Shown: piece by piece, positions 1-9,160 of the stretch
Layout: each line of letters opens with the position of its first letter
Numbering within the stretch: the stretch's first letter is position 1
DNA from: Candidatus Trichorickettsia mobilis
Lineage (GTDB): Bacteria > Pseudomonadota > Alphaproteobacteria > Rickettsiales > Rickettsiaceae
Reading direction: 5' to 3'
Assembly: GCF_034366785.1 (NCBI RefSeq)
Contig: NZ_CP112932.1
Location: 310,001-374,000, forward strand
DNA: 64,000 bases
The notes under the pieces: model-generated
Seen by the model: only the letters and a program-made list of their open reading frames with translations
Databases searched by the model: none
What the model was told of the DNA's origin: nothing
Made by a program: the position numbers and the translations under genes

Positions 1-117
1 AGTGTCTTCGCATAAGATAACAGTTGAGCGCTTTAGGACGTCCAATGCTCTGATAGTAATGTCATCAAGATTGCCAATCGGTGTAGATACAATATATAGT
101 CCAGGTTTTAATAACAT
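1..117 (-). CDS. rsmI: 16S rRNA 2'-O-ribose methyltransferase RsmI, N-terminal part only
   Basis: The minus strand from 117 opens with ATG and encodes 39 residues that run off the window edge. They contain the RsmI N-terminal signature [12 protein letters not shown] followed by ITIRAL and a CEDT motif. RsmI belongs to the tetrapyrrole-methylase-like SAM enzymes and methylates the ribose of C1402 in 16S rRNA. The gene is divergent from the LpoA-like lipoprotein gene at 142, with only 24 bp between the two starts. This rsmI/lpoA neighbourhood is common in proteobacteria and supports both calls. The rest of the gene cannot be assessed. Confidence 0.93.
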   Translation of the reverse strand, partial: MLLKPGLYIVSTPIGNLDDITIRALDVLKRSTVILCEDT

Positions 118-141
118 ATTAAATGATTTTAAGAATTTATC

Positions 142-1260
142 ATGAACATTATAAAAACAAAAATTTCATATTTCATCTTATTTATTGTTGTTGGAATTTT
201 ATCTTCATGCCAAACTACATCCGACATTCCTGAACCACACGCTCCTGTAGTTACCGATATTGCAATCATGATGCCCCTTAGTGGCGCTGATGCCGTTGTC
301 GGGCGACAATATAATGCTTTAATAAAAATGGGCATTGAAGATGGTTTAAAAGGTAGTCATATCAATGTCACTTCGTACGATGCTGCTGACGAAAAACAAG
401 CGCTAGCTTCATTAGAAAAAATAATAGCACGTAAGACAAAAATTATTCTTGGCCCCCTATACTCGCCAATAACTTCATTAATTGCTGATAAAGTTAAAGA
501 ACATGACATTATAGTAATTACTATGTCAAATAATCCAGCCTTAGCCGACTCCAAGTTATTTGTTTTTGGTCATGCACCATTAAAACAATTGACTAGAATT
601 GTAAGTTATTTTTTAAATGCTGAAGCTAAACACTTCATTGCTTTACTTCCAGCCGGACAACATGCTCAAACGATTAGTAAAATTATTCAAGAAATGGCAA
701 TTACCCAAAACTCTACTTTAGTCCGTACTGAATTTTATGCTGACAACCCTGAATCAATCAATAAAGCGGTTAAAATCGTTGAAGCTAGTGTTGATAATTT
801 AAACGAGATGGACGATATTACATCTAAACCAATTATATATTTAGCAGATGATTATAAAAGTTTAAATCTGGTTTTTAATAGTATCCATAAATATAATTTA
901 GACAAAAAAGCGATAATTATTGGTGATAACCGCATTGACATTGATTCTCCTGTTAATATTGATATCACTTTCACCGGTTCGTTAAATATCTTAAATATGA
1001 ATGTTAGTGAACGAGCAAAAGATATGGGAATTAATCACATGTCATTTATGCACGCAATGGCCTATGATTTAGGAAGAATGGCCATTAGTTGTATTGGTGA
1101 TGATTTTATTAGTTATCGCTTTTTAAGCAAACTAAATAGTAAACAACCTTACATCGGAATATCCGGTAACCTCTATTTTATCGACAATATCGCTCAACGA
1201 GAATATGATATTATTAAACGTGAGAATGGTACTTATAGTACTTTGGCTACTTCAAAATAA
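142..1260 (+). CDS. LpoA-like penicillin-binding protein activator, periplasmic-binding-fold lipoprotein
   Basis: This 372-residue protein starts with a lipoprotein signal peptide: a basic start, a hydrophobic core at residues 8-19 and a lipobox LSSC with the acylated Cys at 23. The body resembles type 1 periplasmic-binding / LpoA C-terminal folds. Visible pieces are the start [16 protein letters not shown], a central [19 protein letters not shown] and the late [13 protein letters not shown]. LpoA lipoproteins stimulate peptidoglycan synthases from the outer membrane. The protein lacks the long N-terminal TPR half of enterobacterial LpoA, as is usual in alphaproteobacteria. Divergence from rsmI supports the call. 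The alternative is a branched-chain amino acid binding protein, but no transporter genes are adjacent. Confidence 0.8.
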   Translation: MNIIKTKISYFILFIVVGILSSCQTTSDIPEPHAPVVTDIAIMMPLSGADAVVGRQYNALIKMGIEDGLKGSHINVTSYDAADEKQALASLEKIIARKTKIILGPLYSPITSLIADKVKEHDIIVITMSNNPALADSKLFVFGHAPLKQLTRIVSYFLNAEAKHFIALLPAGQHAQTISKIIQEMAITQNSTLVRTEFYADNPESINKAVKIVEASVDNLNEMDDITSKPIIYLADDYKSLNLVFNSIHKYNLDKKAIIIGDNRIDIDSPVNIDITFTGSLNILNMNVSERAKDMGINHMSFMHAMAYDLGRMAISCIGDDFISYRFLSKLNSKQPYIGISGNLYFIDNIAQREYDIIKRENGTYSTLATSK

Positions 1261-1296
1261 AGATAATGTTTATTTTGATTTTAGCTGTTATTCAGT

Positions 1297-1324
1297 AAAA
1301 CTTAAAAAAGCCGCCTTAAGTTTT
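1297..1324 (+). terminator. hairpin downstream of the LpoA-like gene
   Basis: Arms AAAACTTAA (1297-1305) and TTAAGTTTT (1316-1324) pair perfectly around a 10-nt loop and lie 36 bp after the stop codon. The right arm ends in TTTT, so this may be an intrinsic terminator, though a weak A/T-rich one. No gene is visible between 1261 and 1492. Confidence 0.45.
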
Positions 1325-1334
1325 AGTCATTTCT

Positions 1335-1357
1335 GAGAGTGTTCAATGAACACTCTC
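1335..1357. repeat. perfect palindrome containing the GTTCATTGAACACTCTC motif
   Basis: Two 11-bp arms, GAGAGTGTTCA and TGAACACTCTC, flank a single A. Half of this palindrome recurs as an end motif beside other repeats, at about 27190, 55297 and (degenerate) 58190. It is therefore more likely a mini-repeat than a private terminator. Confidence 0.6.
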
Positions 1358-1492
1358 TCATTTCTCAACTATAGCCTATGATACTTATGTAATGACAGTG
1401 AATTTGTCTGATCTCGCCTTTACACATAAATAATGCTTATGCAGACCAGCCATAAAATTCCTCTGTCAGAACAAAGCACCTATGGCTACAAC

Positions 1493-2444
1493 CTAAAGCT
1501 CATTGGATTCTAAGTCCTGAATCTCTCCACCAAGTTTACCATGCAACTCATCAACACAACTGACTAGATCAGTCACAATATTGGTTACATCTACGAAATC
1601 CATCAACTCTTTTGTCTCTTGATTAAGAACACAACAAGTTCTTAACAAATCTAGAAACGCATTAGCTTTCTCGTGACCTTGAAGCTCTATTTGCTGATAG
1701 TAATATTCTATTAAATCAGGATTTATACTAGTGAAGTCACCATATAATTTTTCGAAGTTATAATGAATATTATGAAATAATGCTTGCATTTCTTCTATAG
1801 TACCCTGCTTCATTTGTTCAAAAAATTCAGCTACCTCAATTGAAAAACCTTGATGCACAGCTTCTTGCCAATCAGCCACTTGGCGATCATATTCAGCATC
1901 AGACATGATTTTATTAATTAATTTATTTATAATATGATCATTCAATCCATAAAAATGGTAACTATCAATTTTCACATCATCTTCTGGATCAAATCCTGGT
2001 CCAAACTCAGCAAAAGTAAATATTTCATTAAATATACCTTGAACCTTGGTAGTATACCATTGCCAATTCTCAGGAGCTACTTTATTTAAAATATCACTAA
2101 ACCATTTTGTCACTGCAACATTAGATTGTTCGCCAAATATTGACTTTATTTGGGACATAGTTGCTTCAAAAATAGGCAAAGAATCAACAAAATCTGTATT
2201 CTCATAACTAACTTGCTGCAAACTTACTTGATTCTGTACCACGTAAAGCAGGTTGTAATTACATTTATTAATTGGTAATTACGAGCAATGGCTGTAAACA
2301 CTTCTAAGTCGCTTTGAGGAATTTTTAATATAGTACCCTCTACTGCTGTTCGCAGTATACGTTCAGTTGTTTCCTCAATTCTGAAGTAAAGTTCTTCAAA
2401 TCTTTGTAGCAGCTGTTTGTTTTTTCTATTTGTTTTTGTTTCAT
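1493..2444 (-). pseudogene. frameshifted hypothetical gene (249-codon remnant plus its 5' part)
   Basis: I do not recognise the family. The largest open piece is 249 codons (1493-2242), beginning at a GTG and ending with LESNEL. Upstream, a convincing start exists at ATG 2444 with an AAGG ribosome-binding site about 10 nt before it. That start opens MKQKQIEKT, then stops early at a TAG. A second frame carries a coding-like stretch (QLLQRFEELYFRIEETTERI) that continues to LEVFTAIARNYQ and stops 20 bp after the GTG. The simplest reading is one gene of about 315 codons, broken by one shift in an A-run near 2420 and another near 2240. The 249-codon part is acidic and helical with no membrane segment or signal peptide. 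It could still be translated from the GTG, which has no good ribosome-binding site. Confidence 0.6.
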
Positions 2445-2743
2445 AATTTTATACCTTATTGTTAAATATATGATATAATAATATCTATTTATTCATAAGT
2501 CAATATTTTATTTTACTAAATTGATATATATATTAAATTTATACACAAAATCTTTACCAATTAAGGTAGTATCAAGTTATTTAGAAAATAGACTTCTTTC
2601 ACAAACTCAGATTTGATTTAACCATTTTGCGTCAGAGTAAAGGTTCCTCTTAGCTATAAGCCTTTTAGACAATTTCATTTCATTAGGGCATTTTTAAGTA
2701 AACACACTTTGCTCGAATATTAAGTAACTCATTTGTAATGTAT

Positions 2744-2861
2744 TGCTAAAAAATAGATATTCAATTGATAATTGACTATATTGAATTTGATCAATGTATT
2801 AATATTCATATTATGAAGATAATTAAGATAATACTAATTAAATAAACCTATAAATACAAAT
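2744..2861 (+). promoter_or_regulatory. upstream block shared with the paralogue at 29761, with a near-palindrome
   Basis: The 118 bp before the ATG at 2862 align closely with the block before the ATG at 29761. Common parts are GATATTCAATT, then CAATTRATAATTG (a near-perfect dyad), then TTGA(C/G)TATAT, AATTTGAT and AATGTATTAATAT. The TTGACT followed about 17 bp later by an AT-rich TGTATTAAT could be -35 and -10 boxes overlapping the dyad. Conservation of non-coding DNA between two paralogues points to shared regulation or a recent duplication. The stretch 2445-2743 is AT-rich and shows no gene. Confidence 0.55.
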
Positions 2862-4220
2862 ATGGACAAAGATGATACGATTGACAAATTCAATGAACAA
2901 AATGAGAGTATTAAGCAAGCTACCAACGAAAAAAATATTACTTCAGCAGAATTTAAAAAACCTAATATAGATTTTGATCATCCTAAAAATCGCTTCTCTT
3001 TTTCTCAAAAAGAATCTGGTTCCTCACCTTTAACAGAAAAGCAAGAAACAAAAGAATCAGAAGCAGAAAAACCGAAATCAGCCTGGCAACGGTTTAAAGA
3101 TGGGGTATCCAACATTTTTAATAAAGTAAAATCAGCAATTATTGATCCAATAATTAATTCCAAAGTTTTTAAAGTGCTCACTAGTAATACAGTTGGTAGA
3201 GTTGCTGCCATTGGTATAGGAGCTGCTTTTGTTGTACTGGCTTCACCGCTAGCAGCTGCTGGACTTGTTGCCGCTGGAGTGGGAGTAGGAATAGGAATAG
3301 TTAAAGATACTGTTCAAGCTAGAACTACTCGTAAACTAGATAATGAACACCAATTACTTATTCAAAATAGGAATAATATTGCTGCTCAAGAGCAAATATT
3401 CAAAATAGATCCCAAATTAAAAGTTGTTTTAGAAAATGAATTATATACTCCAACAAAAAGCGGGAAAAAATCAGAAACTGAGAGATATGTGGAGGGTAAA
3501 TAAGGCGCTTCGGGGTTAAAAAGTGCTGCCAAGTATGGTGTAGAAACAGTTGTACCATTAGTAGCAGAAACTGTAACCAATACACTAACTAATCCGGTAA
3601 TGCTTGCCAAAACTGGTGTGATGACTGCGATTTCTGGAGGGCTTGGAGTTACTGGCCAGAAAGCAATAGATCAAAAGCGTTTTGAATTGAAACAAGGAAT
3701 AGATGCTGAACGAGGGAAACCAGATACACCAGGATATGACAACATTACTGAGTTAAGACAAGCAAAACGTGAACAACAGAAACAAACCATGGCACTTAAA
3801 CAACTTGTTAGCAACGAAGATTATTTTAAAATGTCTGATCAGCAAAAATTAGACAAATTTAAGGAAGTAAAAGTTCAAATAGAACAAAAAGTAGAAAAAG
3901 TACAAGAAGCCAAATCTGGTTTCAGAGCTCGTGTTGCTAGTATATTTCAAGATGTTAAAAGAGCTCATAATCCGTTTGATAAATATAATCCAGGTGAAAT
4001 TGCGAATCTAAAAATTACTGAAAAATCTCCACTAACTAAAGCTATGGAGAATGTTCAAAAACTAGATACGCCGATAAACACAGTAGATAAAGAAAAATTA
4101 AAAACACAAATAGTAGCCATAGGAGAACAAATTGATAGTCAAAAATCTACCACATCAAAAATACGAAGTCACAGTGTTGGTGCTAAATCTAATGATAAAG
4201 AAGCAGGAGGAAGAAGTTGA
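2862..4220 (+). pseudogene. effector-like membrane-segment protein, paralogue of the 29761 gene, split by one stop codon
   Basis: Codons 1-213 end at a TAA (3501-3503). The same frame continues open to 4220 without any indel. Aligned to the intact paralogue at 29761, the TAA sits where that gene has the Glu of ERYVEGKE, and similarity carries on downstream (GLGVTGQKAIDQKRFELKQG, KRAHNPFDKY). The product would be a charged disordered N-terminus, an amphipathic WQRFKDGVSNIFNKVKSAI helix, a long Ala/Gly/Val hydrophobic stretch around residues 105-150, then a helical body. The C-terminus is about 120 residues shorter than the paralogue. It ends 32 bp before a MITE, which suggests a deletion linked to element insertion. 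No known family is recognised. Readthrough, or two separate products with a restart at ATG 3600, cannot be excluded. Confidence 0.7.
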
Positions 4221-4252
4221 ACACTAGCAGTAAAATTATACGAATTTTATTA

Positions 4253-4395
4253 GAGGCTGTCAGATCAGTAGATCTAAGTGGTAATTTTGTCGTCAAGACT
4301 TGTCTCAGCTTCGCAACAAACAAGAGACTACTTGCGGCGCTCGACTTCGTTTTTTCTAAAAATTCCTCTCTTATATCTACTGATCTGACAGCCTC
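4253..4395. mobile_element. MITE family 1, copy A (TSD TTA)
   Basis: The 143-bp element has perfect terminal inverted repeats starting GAGGCTGTCAGATCAGTAGA and is flanked by TTA on both sides (4250-4252, 4396-4398). Further copies lie at 16781-16930, 21675-21819 and 63605-63750, with a fragment at 31811-31874. It has no coding capacity for a transposase. The short open frame across it is an accident of the repeat. TNA duplications and GAG... ends resemble the IS1031/IS427 branch of the IS5 family. Confidence 0.85.
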
Positions 4396-4396
4396 T

Positions 4397-4546
4397 TAGA
4401 CCTCTTCTCACAAACTCAAGCATGAGAGATGATTTGAACTTTGGTGCGGTACTCGAATCCGAAATAAATCTAGAGTGCGTCGCGGATCGAAGTTCCGCGT
4501 CTCCTTCAAATCATCTCTCATGCTTGAGTTTGTGAGAAGAGGTCTA
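4397..4546. mobile_element. MITE family 2, with 42-bp perfect inverted repeats
   Basis: Arms 4397-4438 and 4505-4546 are exact reverse complements, beginning TAGACCTCTTCTCACAAACT. A 66-bp centre contains a small inner inverted repeat (gcggatcgaagttccgc). It directly abuts MITE copy A, sharing the TA. A decayed half copy lies at about 63780-63831, just after MITE copy D, so the two families co-occur twice. There is no transposase. Confidence 0.8.
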
Positions 4547-4626
4547 TTGTCAAAATTTAATGACCATGATATTTTGTTAAGGATATTCCAGCCAGACGAT
4601 TCCATCAGTAGAACGGTTGTTAAGAG

Positions 4627-6024
4627 TTAAAAATTAATTGCACGTTTTGCTACTGCGAGAGCAGCTTCTCTAACTGCTTCACTAAGAGTCGGATGAGCAT
4701 GACAGGTTCTGGCTACATCTTCTGCTGCTCCGCCAAATTCCATAACTGCAGCAATTTCAGCAATTAATGTTCCAGCATCACGACCAATTATATGAGCACC
4801 TAATATCTGGTCAGTTTTACTATCAGCTAGAATTTTGACCATGCCGTCGGTTGCACACATGGTACGTGCTCTACTATTGGCAAGAAATGGAAATTTTCCG
4901 ATATTATAATTAATCCCTGCAGCTTTCAGTTCAGCTTCATTTAAGCCAACAGAAGCAACTTCCGGTGAAGTATAAACTACGCTTGGAATCACTTTATAGT
5001 TTACATGACCAGCTTTCCCTGCCATAATTTCTACTGCAGCAATAGCTTCTTCCTCGGCTTTATGGGCAAGCATTGGCCCTTTTATGACATCACCTACCGC
5101 ATAAATATTTTTAATGGCAGTTTGGAAATGTGAATTTACCTCGATTCTACCACGTTCATCTGCAACGAGGTTCACTGCTTCCAACTTCAGATCTTCTGTA
5201 TAAGCTTTTCTACCAACAGCCACTAACACTACATCAGCAGTTAATTGTTCTTGCTTACTCCCAGTTACTTCTTGAGTCGTTAAAATCACTTTATCAGCTT
5301 TTTGTTCTGCGCTCACTACTTTAGTGTTTAGCTTAAAACTAAAGCCTTGTTTCTGTAGAATTGTTGTAAATTGTTTACCAATTTCGTCGTCTAGAGCTGG
5401 AACAATACGATCAGCATATTCAACAACCGTAATTTTGCTACCAAGCCGACGCCATACTGAACCGAGCTCCAAACCTATATAACCACCACCAATCACAATT
5501 AGAGTTTCTGGCACTTGTTGTAAATTTAGAGCCCCAGCTGAGGAAATAATTGATGTTTCATTAATATCAACACCTGGGATCTTAATTATATCAGAGCCAG
5601 TGGCAATTAAAATATTTTTAGCAGTAATTTGTTCTTTTCCTGATTCATTATTAATTTCAATAATTGTTGAGGATATAAATGAAGCAGCACCAACCAACTT
5701 AGTAACTTTATTTTTTGCGAATAATCCGTCTATTCCTTTGCATAGATCACTAACTACTTGATTTTTTTTAGTAATCATTTTGCTTAGATCAAGGCTAGCA
5801 TTGGTATTAATCCCAATATCAGCAAAATGATGCTTAGCTTCTTCATATTTTTCTGAAAAATTCAGCAACGCTTTAGAAGGGATACAACCTACATTTAAAC
5901 AAGTCCCACCTAAAGTACGACGTTTATCAATGCAAGCGACTTTCATTCCAAGTTGTGCAGCACGTATAGCACCAGTATATCCAGCTGGTCCCCCACCAAT
6001 AATTACTAAATCAAATTGTTGCAT
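4627..6024 (-). CDS. lpdA: dihydrolipoyl dehydrogenase (E3)
   Basis: This FAD- and NAD-dependent flavoprotein reoxidises dihydrolipoamide in the pyruvate and 2-oxoglutarate dehydrogenase complexes. The 465 residues match family length. The N-terminal FAD motif is GGGPAGY and the redox-active disulfide motif is GGTCLNVGCIPSKAL (about residues 38-52). The NAD-binding GGGYIGLELG lies near 175, a second FAD segment IYAVGDVI near 305, and the C-terminal catalytic HAHPTLSE near 440. The ATG at 6024 is preceded by AGGT about 12 nt upstream. It stands alone here, with no pdh or suc genes adjacent. Rickettsiales often keep E3 separate. Confidence 0.97.
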   Translation of the reverse strand: MQQFDLVIIGGGPAGYTGAIRAAQLGMKVACIDKRRTLGGTCLNVGCIPSKALLNFSEKYEEAKHHFADIGINTNASLDLSKMITKKNQVVSDLCKGIDGLFAKNKVTKLVGAASFISSTIIEINNESGKEQITAKNILIATGSDIIKIPGVDINETSIISSAGALNLQQVPETLIVIGGGYIGLELGSVWRRLGSKITVVEYADRIVPALDDEIGKQFTTILQKQGFSFKLNTKVVSAEQKADKVILTTQEVTGSKQEQLTADVVLVAVGRKAYTEDLKLEAVNLVADERGRIEVNSHFQTAIKNIYAVGDVIKGPMLAHKAEEEAIAAVEIMAGKAGHVNYKVIPSVVYTSPEVASVGLNEAELKAAGINYNIGKFPFLANSRARTMCATDGMVKILADSKTDQILGAHIIGRDAGTLIAEIAAVMEFGGAAEDVARTCHAHPTLSEAVREAALAVAKRAINF

Positions 6025-6307
6025 AATATTAGAAACCTATAATTTTAATAAACATGTTATCGTAGCGATTTTTACAGAAAACTTATATTAGGTCAAGATA
6101 TACCATATTATATAGAAAATCTCTGGATAAATTTTTTATATTTGGTGATGGAAGTATCGTATACAAAAATTGATATTATTTTCTTTACTACCACAGTAAT
6201 AGACGATTGAGGTCACGATGATAGCCTCAACTCAAATGGTCTCTCCATAATTTGATCTATGGTTTATTGAATACTCTCAAATCATTTACTATTTCTTTTA
6301 TTATCCA

Positions 6308-6341
6308 TTGACATATATTTTAGTATATATAGTTATATAAT
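6308..6341 (+). promoter_or_regulatory. possible sigma-70 promoter for the 132-aa gene
   Basis: A consensus TTGACA (6308-6313) is followed by very AT-rich DNA with TTATAT (6333-6338) and TATAAT (6336-6341). Spacings of 19 and 22 bp are longer than ideal, so the exact -10 is uncertain. The rest of 6025-6387 shows no gene. It contains a TTATTGAATACTCTC motif resembling the short repeat end seen elsewhere. Confidence 0.35.
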
Positions 6342-6387
6342 AGCTTTTAATAAAGCACCTGTTTTTTATAAAATATCCAACCTACTA

Positions 6388-6786
6388 ATGGAGGCCATAG
6401 GCTTAAGTGTTGTTGATAGAAAATTGCTTGAACAAGAAAGTTCACTGCTTGAATTCAGTGAAGTAGATAAAGAATTCCATTCAAAAACCTTAAAATTTTA
6501 TGAAGACCATCATATTAAAACTTCATATCAAGTACTAGACGTTATTTTAAATGACCCAAAACTAAAACAAGAAGTAATAGCGGGATTACAACAAAATCCT
6601 GAGTTATGTTATTATATACAAGATGCTTTAAATGAAGTAAATATGCTCCCTTTGCAGTCATCGGTATTTAAAGAAAATCTCTTGCTAACTGTTGAGCAAA
6701 TTATAAATGAAGATATAAATTGGGAAGAGCAACGCATTATAGAATATTTAGGCAAATTGCCTAATATAGAGGATGAAGGCGCTTAA
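6388..6786 (+). CDS. hypothetical protein, 132 aa
   Basis: I do not recognise a family. The protein is acidic, predicted largely helical, with no signal peptide, membrane segment or cysteine cluster. It contains KTLKFYEDHHIKTSYQVLD and a repeated leucine/isoleucine-rich pattern (EVIAGLQQNPEL, ILNDPKLKQ). The start is uncertain: the ATG at 6388 lies immediately before GGAGG, so the ribosome may instead use a downstream non-ATG codon. It is monocistronic, between lpdA (divergent) and a minus-strand pair. The following 330 bp (6787-7117) hold no visible gene. Confidence 0.6.
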   Translation: MEAIGLSVVDRKLLEQESSLLEFSEVDKEFHSKTLKFYEDHHIKTSYQVLDVILNDPKLKQEVIAGLQQNPELCYYIQDALNEVNMLPLQSSVFKENLLLTVEQIINEDINWEEQRIIEYLGKLPNIEDEGA

Positions 6787-7117
6787 AAAATAGTAGAGAT
6801 GCATTAAACCTATGAGCGCAGCTTACTATGATTGATAATTTTGTTGTCAAAATTTGAGTCAAGATAGCATATACTAGTGATATTTGCGATTCCTGTCTAT
6901 ATATTTGCCTGAAAAATTCTTCAATCATTTCTAAGTTATGCAAGAGATATAATATTAAAAATTATATTTCTGTAATACTTATATTATCTCCTCCCACTAG
7001 CATTTCGATTTAACGCAGTTCGTTGAATACTCTATATTAAATTGCTTTAATGAATATAAAGACTCTTTTTATTTAGTTAATAAAACTATAGAGTTGACTA
7101 TTTGCTAATATTTCTTA

Positions 7118-7930
7118 TTACTTAGAATCAGGGTTGATAACACCCCTAGTTTTGCTAACAATAAAATTAATCATATTAATCTGATCATTAAATGTTTTTT
7201 CAGTTTTTAAGATTGTTAACATCTTTTTTGAAATCGAATAGTTTGGCATATTCATCATGATATTAGATTCTCCTGCCATTTTCAGAGCTTTCATTAATGC
7301 AAAAGCGCTATCATATTCAAGATCAATTTCTTCAACATCAACAATAATATCCTGGAAATTAGCTTGTTGTAATAAAGGAACCATGTGATCAAAATTGATA
7401 AAAGGTGGTATATGTTGACTGTGAAAATAATTTGTAGCAGTCTCTATTTCGATTAAACAACGACGCAAATTTTTAAAGCTTTTGCCACCAATAAAATTGG
7501 CGATAAAAATTCCGTCTGTGGTTAACCAATTATGGATGTTATTTAAAAAACGCGGAACATTATTAATCCAATGTAGACCTAATGAAAAAGTAATCAGATC
7601 AAAATTATTCTCTACAAATTCTAACTCTTCTTCATCTGCCAATAATTTTATTGTACATTCGACTTTATCAATCATCTCAGCAGAAATATCAGTGGCAATT
7701 AGAGTGGCATTATTATATTTGTTCAGCAAAGCCAACGATAAGTAACCATTACGACAACCAATATCTAAAATATTAACAAAATTTCGATCTAACATTTGTA
7801 AGTTTTCTACAATATTGTCAGCAGCGTATTTTGCAAGTGGGCAATTATTTATGGTATTTGCTGCTTTGTTTCTATTGTTGCGTAATTTTTGTCGATTGAA
7901 TAAGATTGGTTGTTTAGGTAAAGGATCCAT
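7118..7930 (-). CDS. NDUFAF5/BioC-like SAM-dependent methyltransferase fold protein
   Basis: The 270-residue protein has a class I Rossmann methyltransferase core: motif I ILDIGCRNGYLSLAL at about 54-68, the acidic loop ATDISAEMI near 80, and DLITFSLGLHWINNVPRFL near 110. The opening FNRQKLRNNRNKAA and the SLGLHW motif are typical of the NDUFAF5 branch. In mitochondria that branch hydroxylates an arginine of the NDUFS7 subunit during complex I assembly. BioC malonyl-CoA methyltransferases are the close alternative, but no biotin genes are nearby. It is the second gene of a pair, 4 bp after the transglycosylase gene, probably one transcript. Confidence 0.75.
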   Translation of the reverse strand: MDPLPKQPILFNRQKLRNNRNKAANTINNCPLAKYAADNIVENLQMLDRNFVNILDIGCRNGYLSLALLNKYNNATLIATDISAEMIDKVECTIKLLADEEELEFVENNFDLITFSLGLHWINNVPRFLNNIHNWLTTDGIFIANFIGGKSFKNLRRCLIEIETATNYFHSQHIPPFINFDHMVPLLQQANFQDIIVDVEEIDLEYDSAFALMKALKMAGESNIMMNMPNYSISKKMLTILKTEKTFNDQINMINFIVSKTRGVINPDSK

Positions 7931-7934
7931 TTAA

Positions 7935-8852
7935 TTATTGAGCTACCGGTTGACGCGGCGGTACTCGTACCATCATATTGCTACGATTTTTGTTATTAAG
8001 TGATATTTTTCTATAGGTTGCATTATTTTTTGCGGTAACTCTCTTCTGAAGTTCTATTTCTGCTGATGATTTGTACACAGGTTTAGTACTCGGACTATTA
8101 CGAGCGCTGACATATAGAACTCCTGGTTTGCGTATTCTATCTCCCTTACTGTTATTCAAAGTAACGGCCTTAGCTTTATTTGGAGTTGAAACATAAGTTT
8201 TTTCTGGTTTAGTAACGAATTTTTGGTAAGAAGTTTTAGAAACTGGTTGAGAATGACGATTATAATAATGTGGATATGAATATGCTTTTAAAGAATATTT
8301 GTATTCATTCATATTATTAGCAATTTTTACTACACTCTCTTTATATTTTGAGCCAAGCTCATGAGTTGCAGAATGGTAATGAGCAATTGCTTGTAACCAA
8401 TTGCCCAGTTGATCATATTTTCTTTTAAGAAATTCGGCGCCATAAGTAATGTTGCTAACCGGATCAAAAGCATGTTCAATAGATTTGAAAGCATCAGGAT
8501 GATGTTTAAGATTGATCTGCATGCAACCAATATCAATGCTGGTTTTACCAGTGAGCAGCTGTTGTTTAACAAATAACACTGCCTCCCTTTTATTATCAAA
8601 AAAATAACCTTGTCCTTCAACGTTTACAGTCCAAGGCCAAACAATTTTGATATTATGTTTAGAGTGAGTTTTTCCTGATTCTTGTAAAGAAATTGAATGC
8701 AAAGTATCTAAAGGAATACGGTGTTTTCTTTCAAAATATGAAAATAATCGTGAGCATTTTAATGATTCTGCCATTTCACGATCAAGTATCGCAAGCGCTT
8801 GGTAAGGAAAGCACCAAAGAGTAAACGATAAAAATAACCGCAAGAGCGTCAT
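7935..8852 (-). CDS. periplasmic lytic transglycosylase-like (SLT) protein
   Basis: The 305-residue protein has a Sec signal peptide (hydrophobic residues about 4-20, ending QALA). A lysozyme-like SLT domain follows at about residues 35-175: HSISLQESGKT supplies the likely catalytic Glu, followed by IKIVWPWTVNVEGQGYFF, DIGCMQINLKHHPDAF, FDPVSNITYGAEFL and AIAHYHSAT. These enzymes cleave peptidoglycan glycan strands to anhydro-muropeptides, and this subtype is often tied to envelope-spanning machines. The last 120 residues are basic, Ser/Thr/Lys-rich and probably disordered. It is the promoter-proximal gene of the pair with the methyltransferase. Confidence 0.85.
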   Translation of the reverse strand: MTLLRLFLSFTLWCFPYQALAILDREMAESLKCSRLFSYFERKHRIPLDTLHSISLQESGKTHSKHNIKIVWPWTVNVEGQGYFFDNKREAVLFVKQQLLTGKTSIDIGCMQINLKHHPDAFKSIEHAFDPVSNITYGAEFLKRKYDQLGNWLQAIAHYHSATHELGSKYKESVVKIANNMNEYKYSLKAYSYPHYYNRHSQPVSKTSYQKFVTKPEKTYVSTPNKAKAVTLNNSKGDRIRKPGVLYVSARNSPSTKPVYKSSAEIELQKRVTAKNNATYRKISLNNKNRSNMMVRVPPRQPVAQ

Positions 8853-9075
8853 AATATTATAATTGTATTTAATTAAAGCGAAGCGGCTTGTTACATAAAA
8901 ATGTTCTCTTGAGCCATTATCTTATAATAGGTGCTTATATATAATACAGCTATTATCATCTAATAATAAATCTTTTCATTGAATATGCCACAATTTTATA
9001 ATTTATTATGGTTTTTGTGGTCATATCTGCATTTGTTAGCTTTAGTTAAAATTCTTTATTATTAATTAATAATAA

Positions 9076-9103
9076 TTGACAAAAATTTGCAATGCAATAT
9101 ACT
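9076..9103 (+). promoter_or_regulatory. sigma-70-like promoter in front of the TraB/GumN remnant
   Basis: TTGACA (9076-9081) and TATACT (9098-9103) are separated by 16 bp, close to consensus. The ATG of the decayed gene follows 58 bp after the -10 box, with AAGGGA as ribosome-binding site. The remaining bases of 8853-9160 are AT-rich without a gene. Confidence 0.6.
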
Positions 9104-9160
9104 TAACTAAGTATTTTAGTCTAAATTGGATATTATTATATAATAAAAGAAAAAGGGATT

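Noticed and set aside
4217-4399. 60-codon open frame after the broken effector-like gene
   Set aside because: It lies almost wholly inside MITE copy A and repeats in the other copies only as element sequence.
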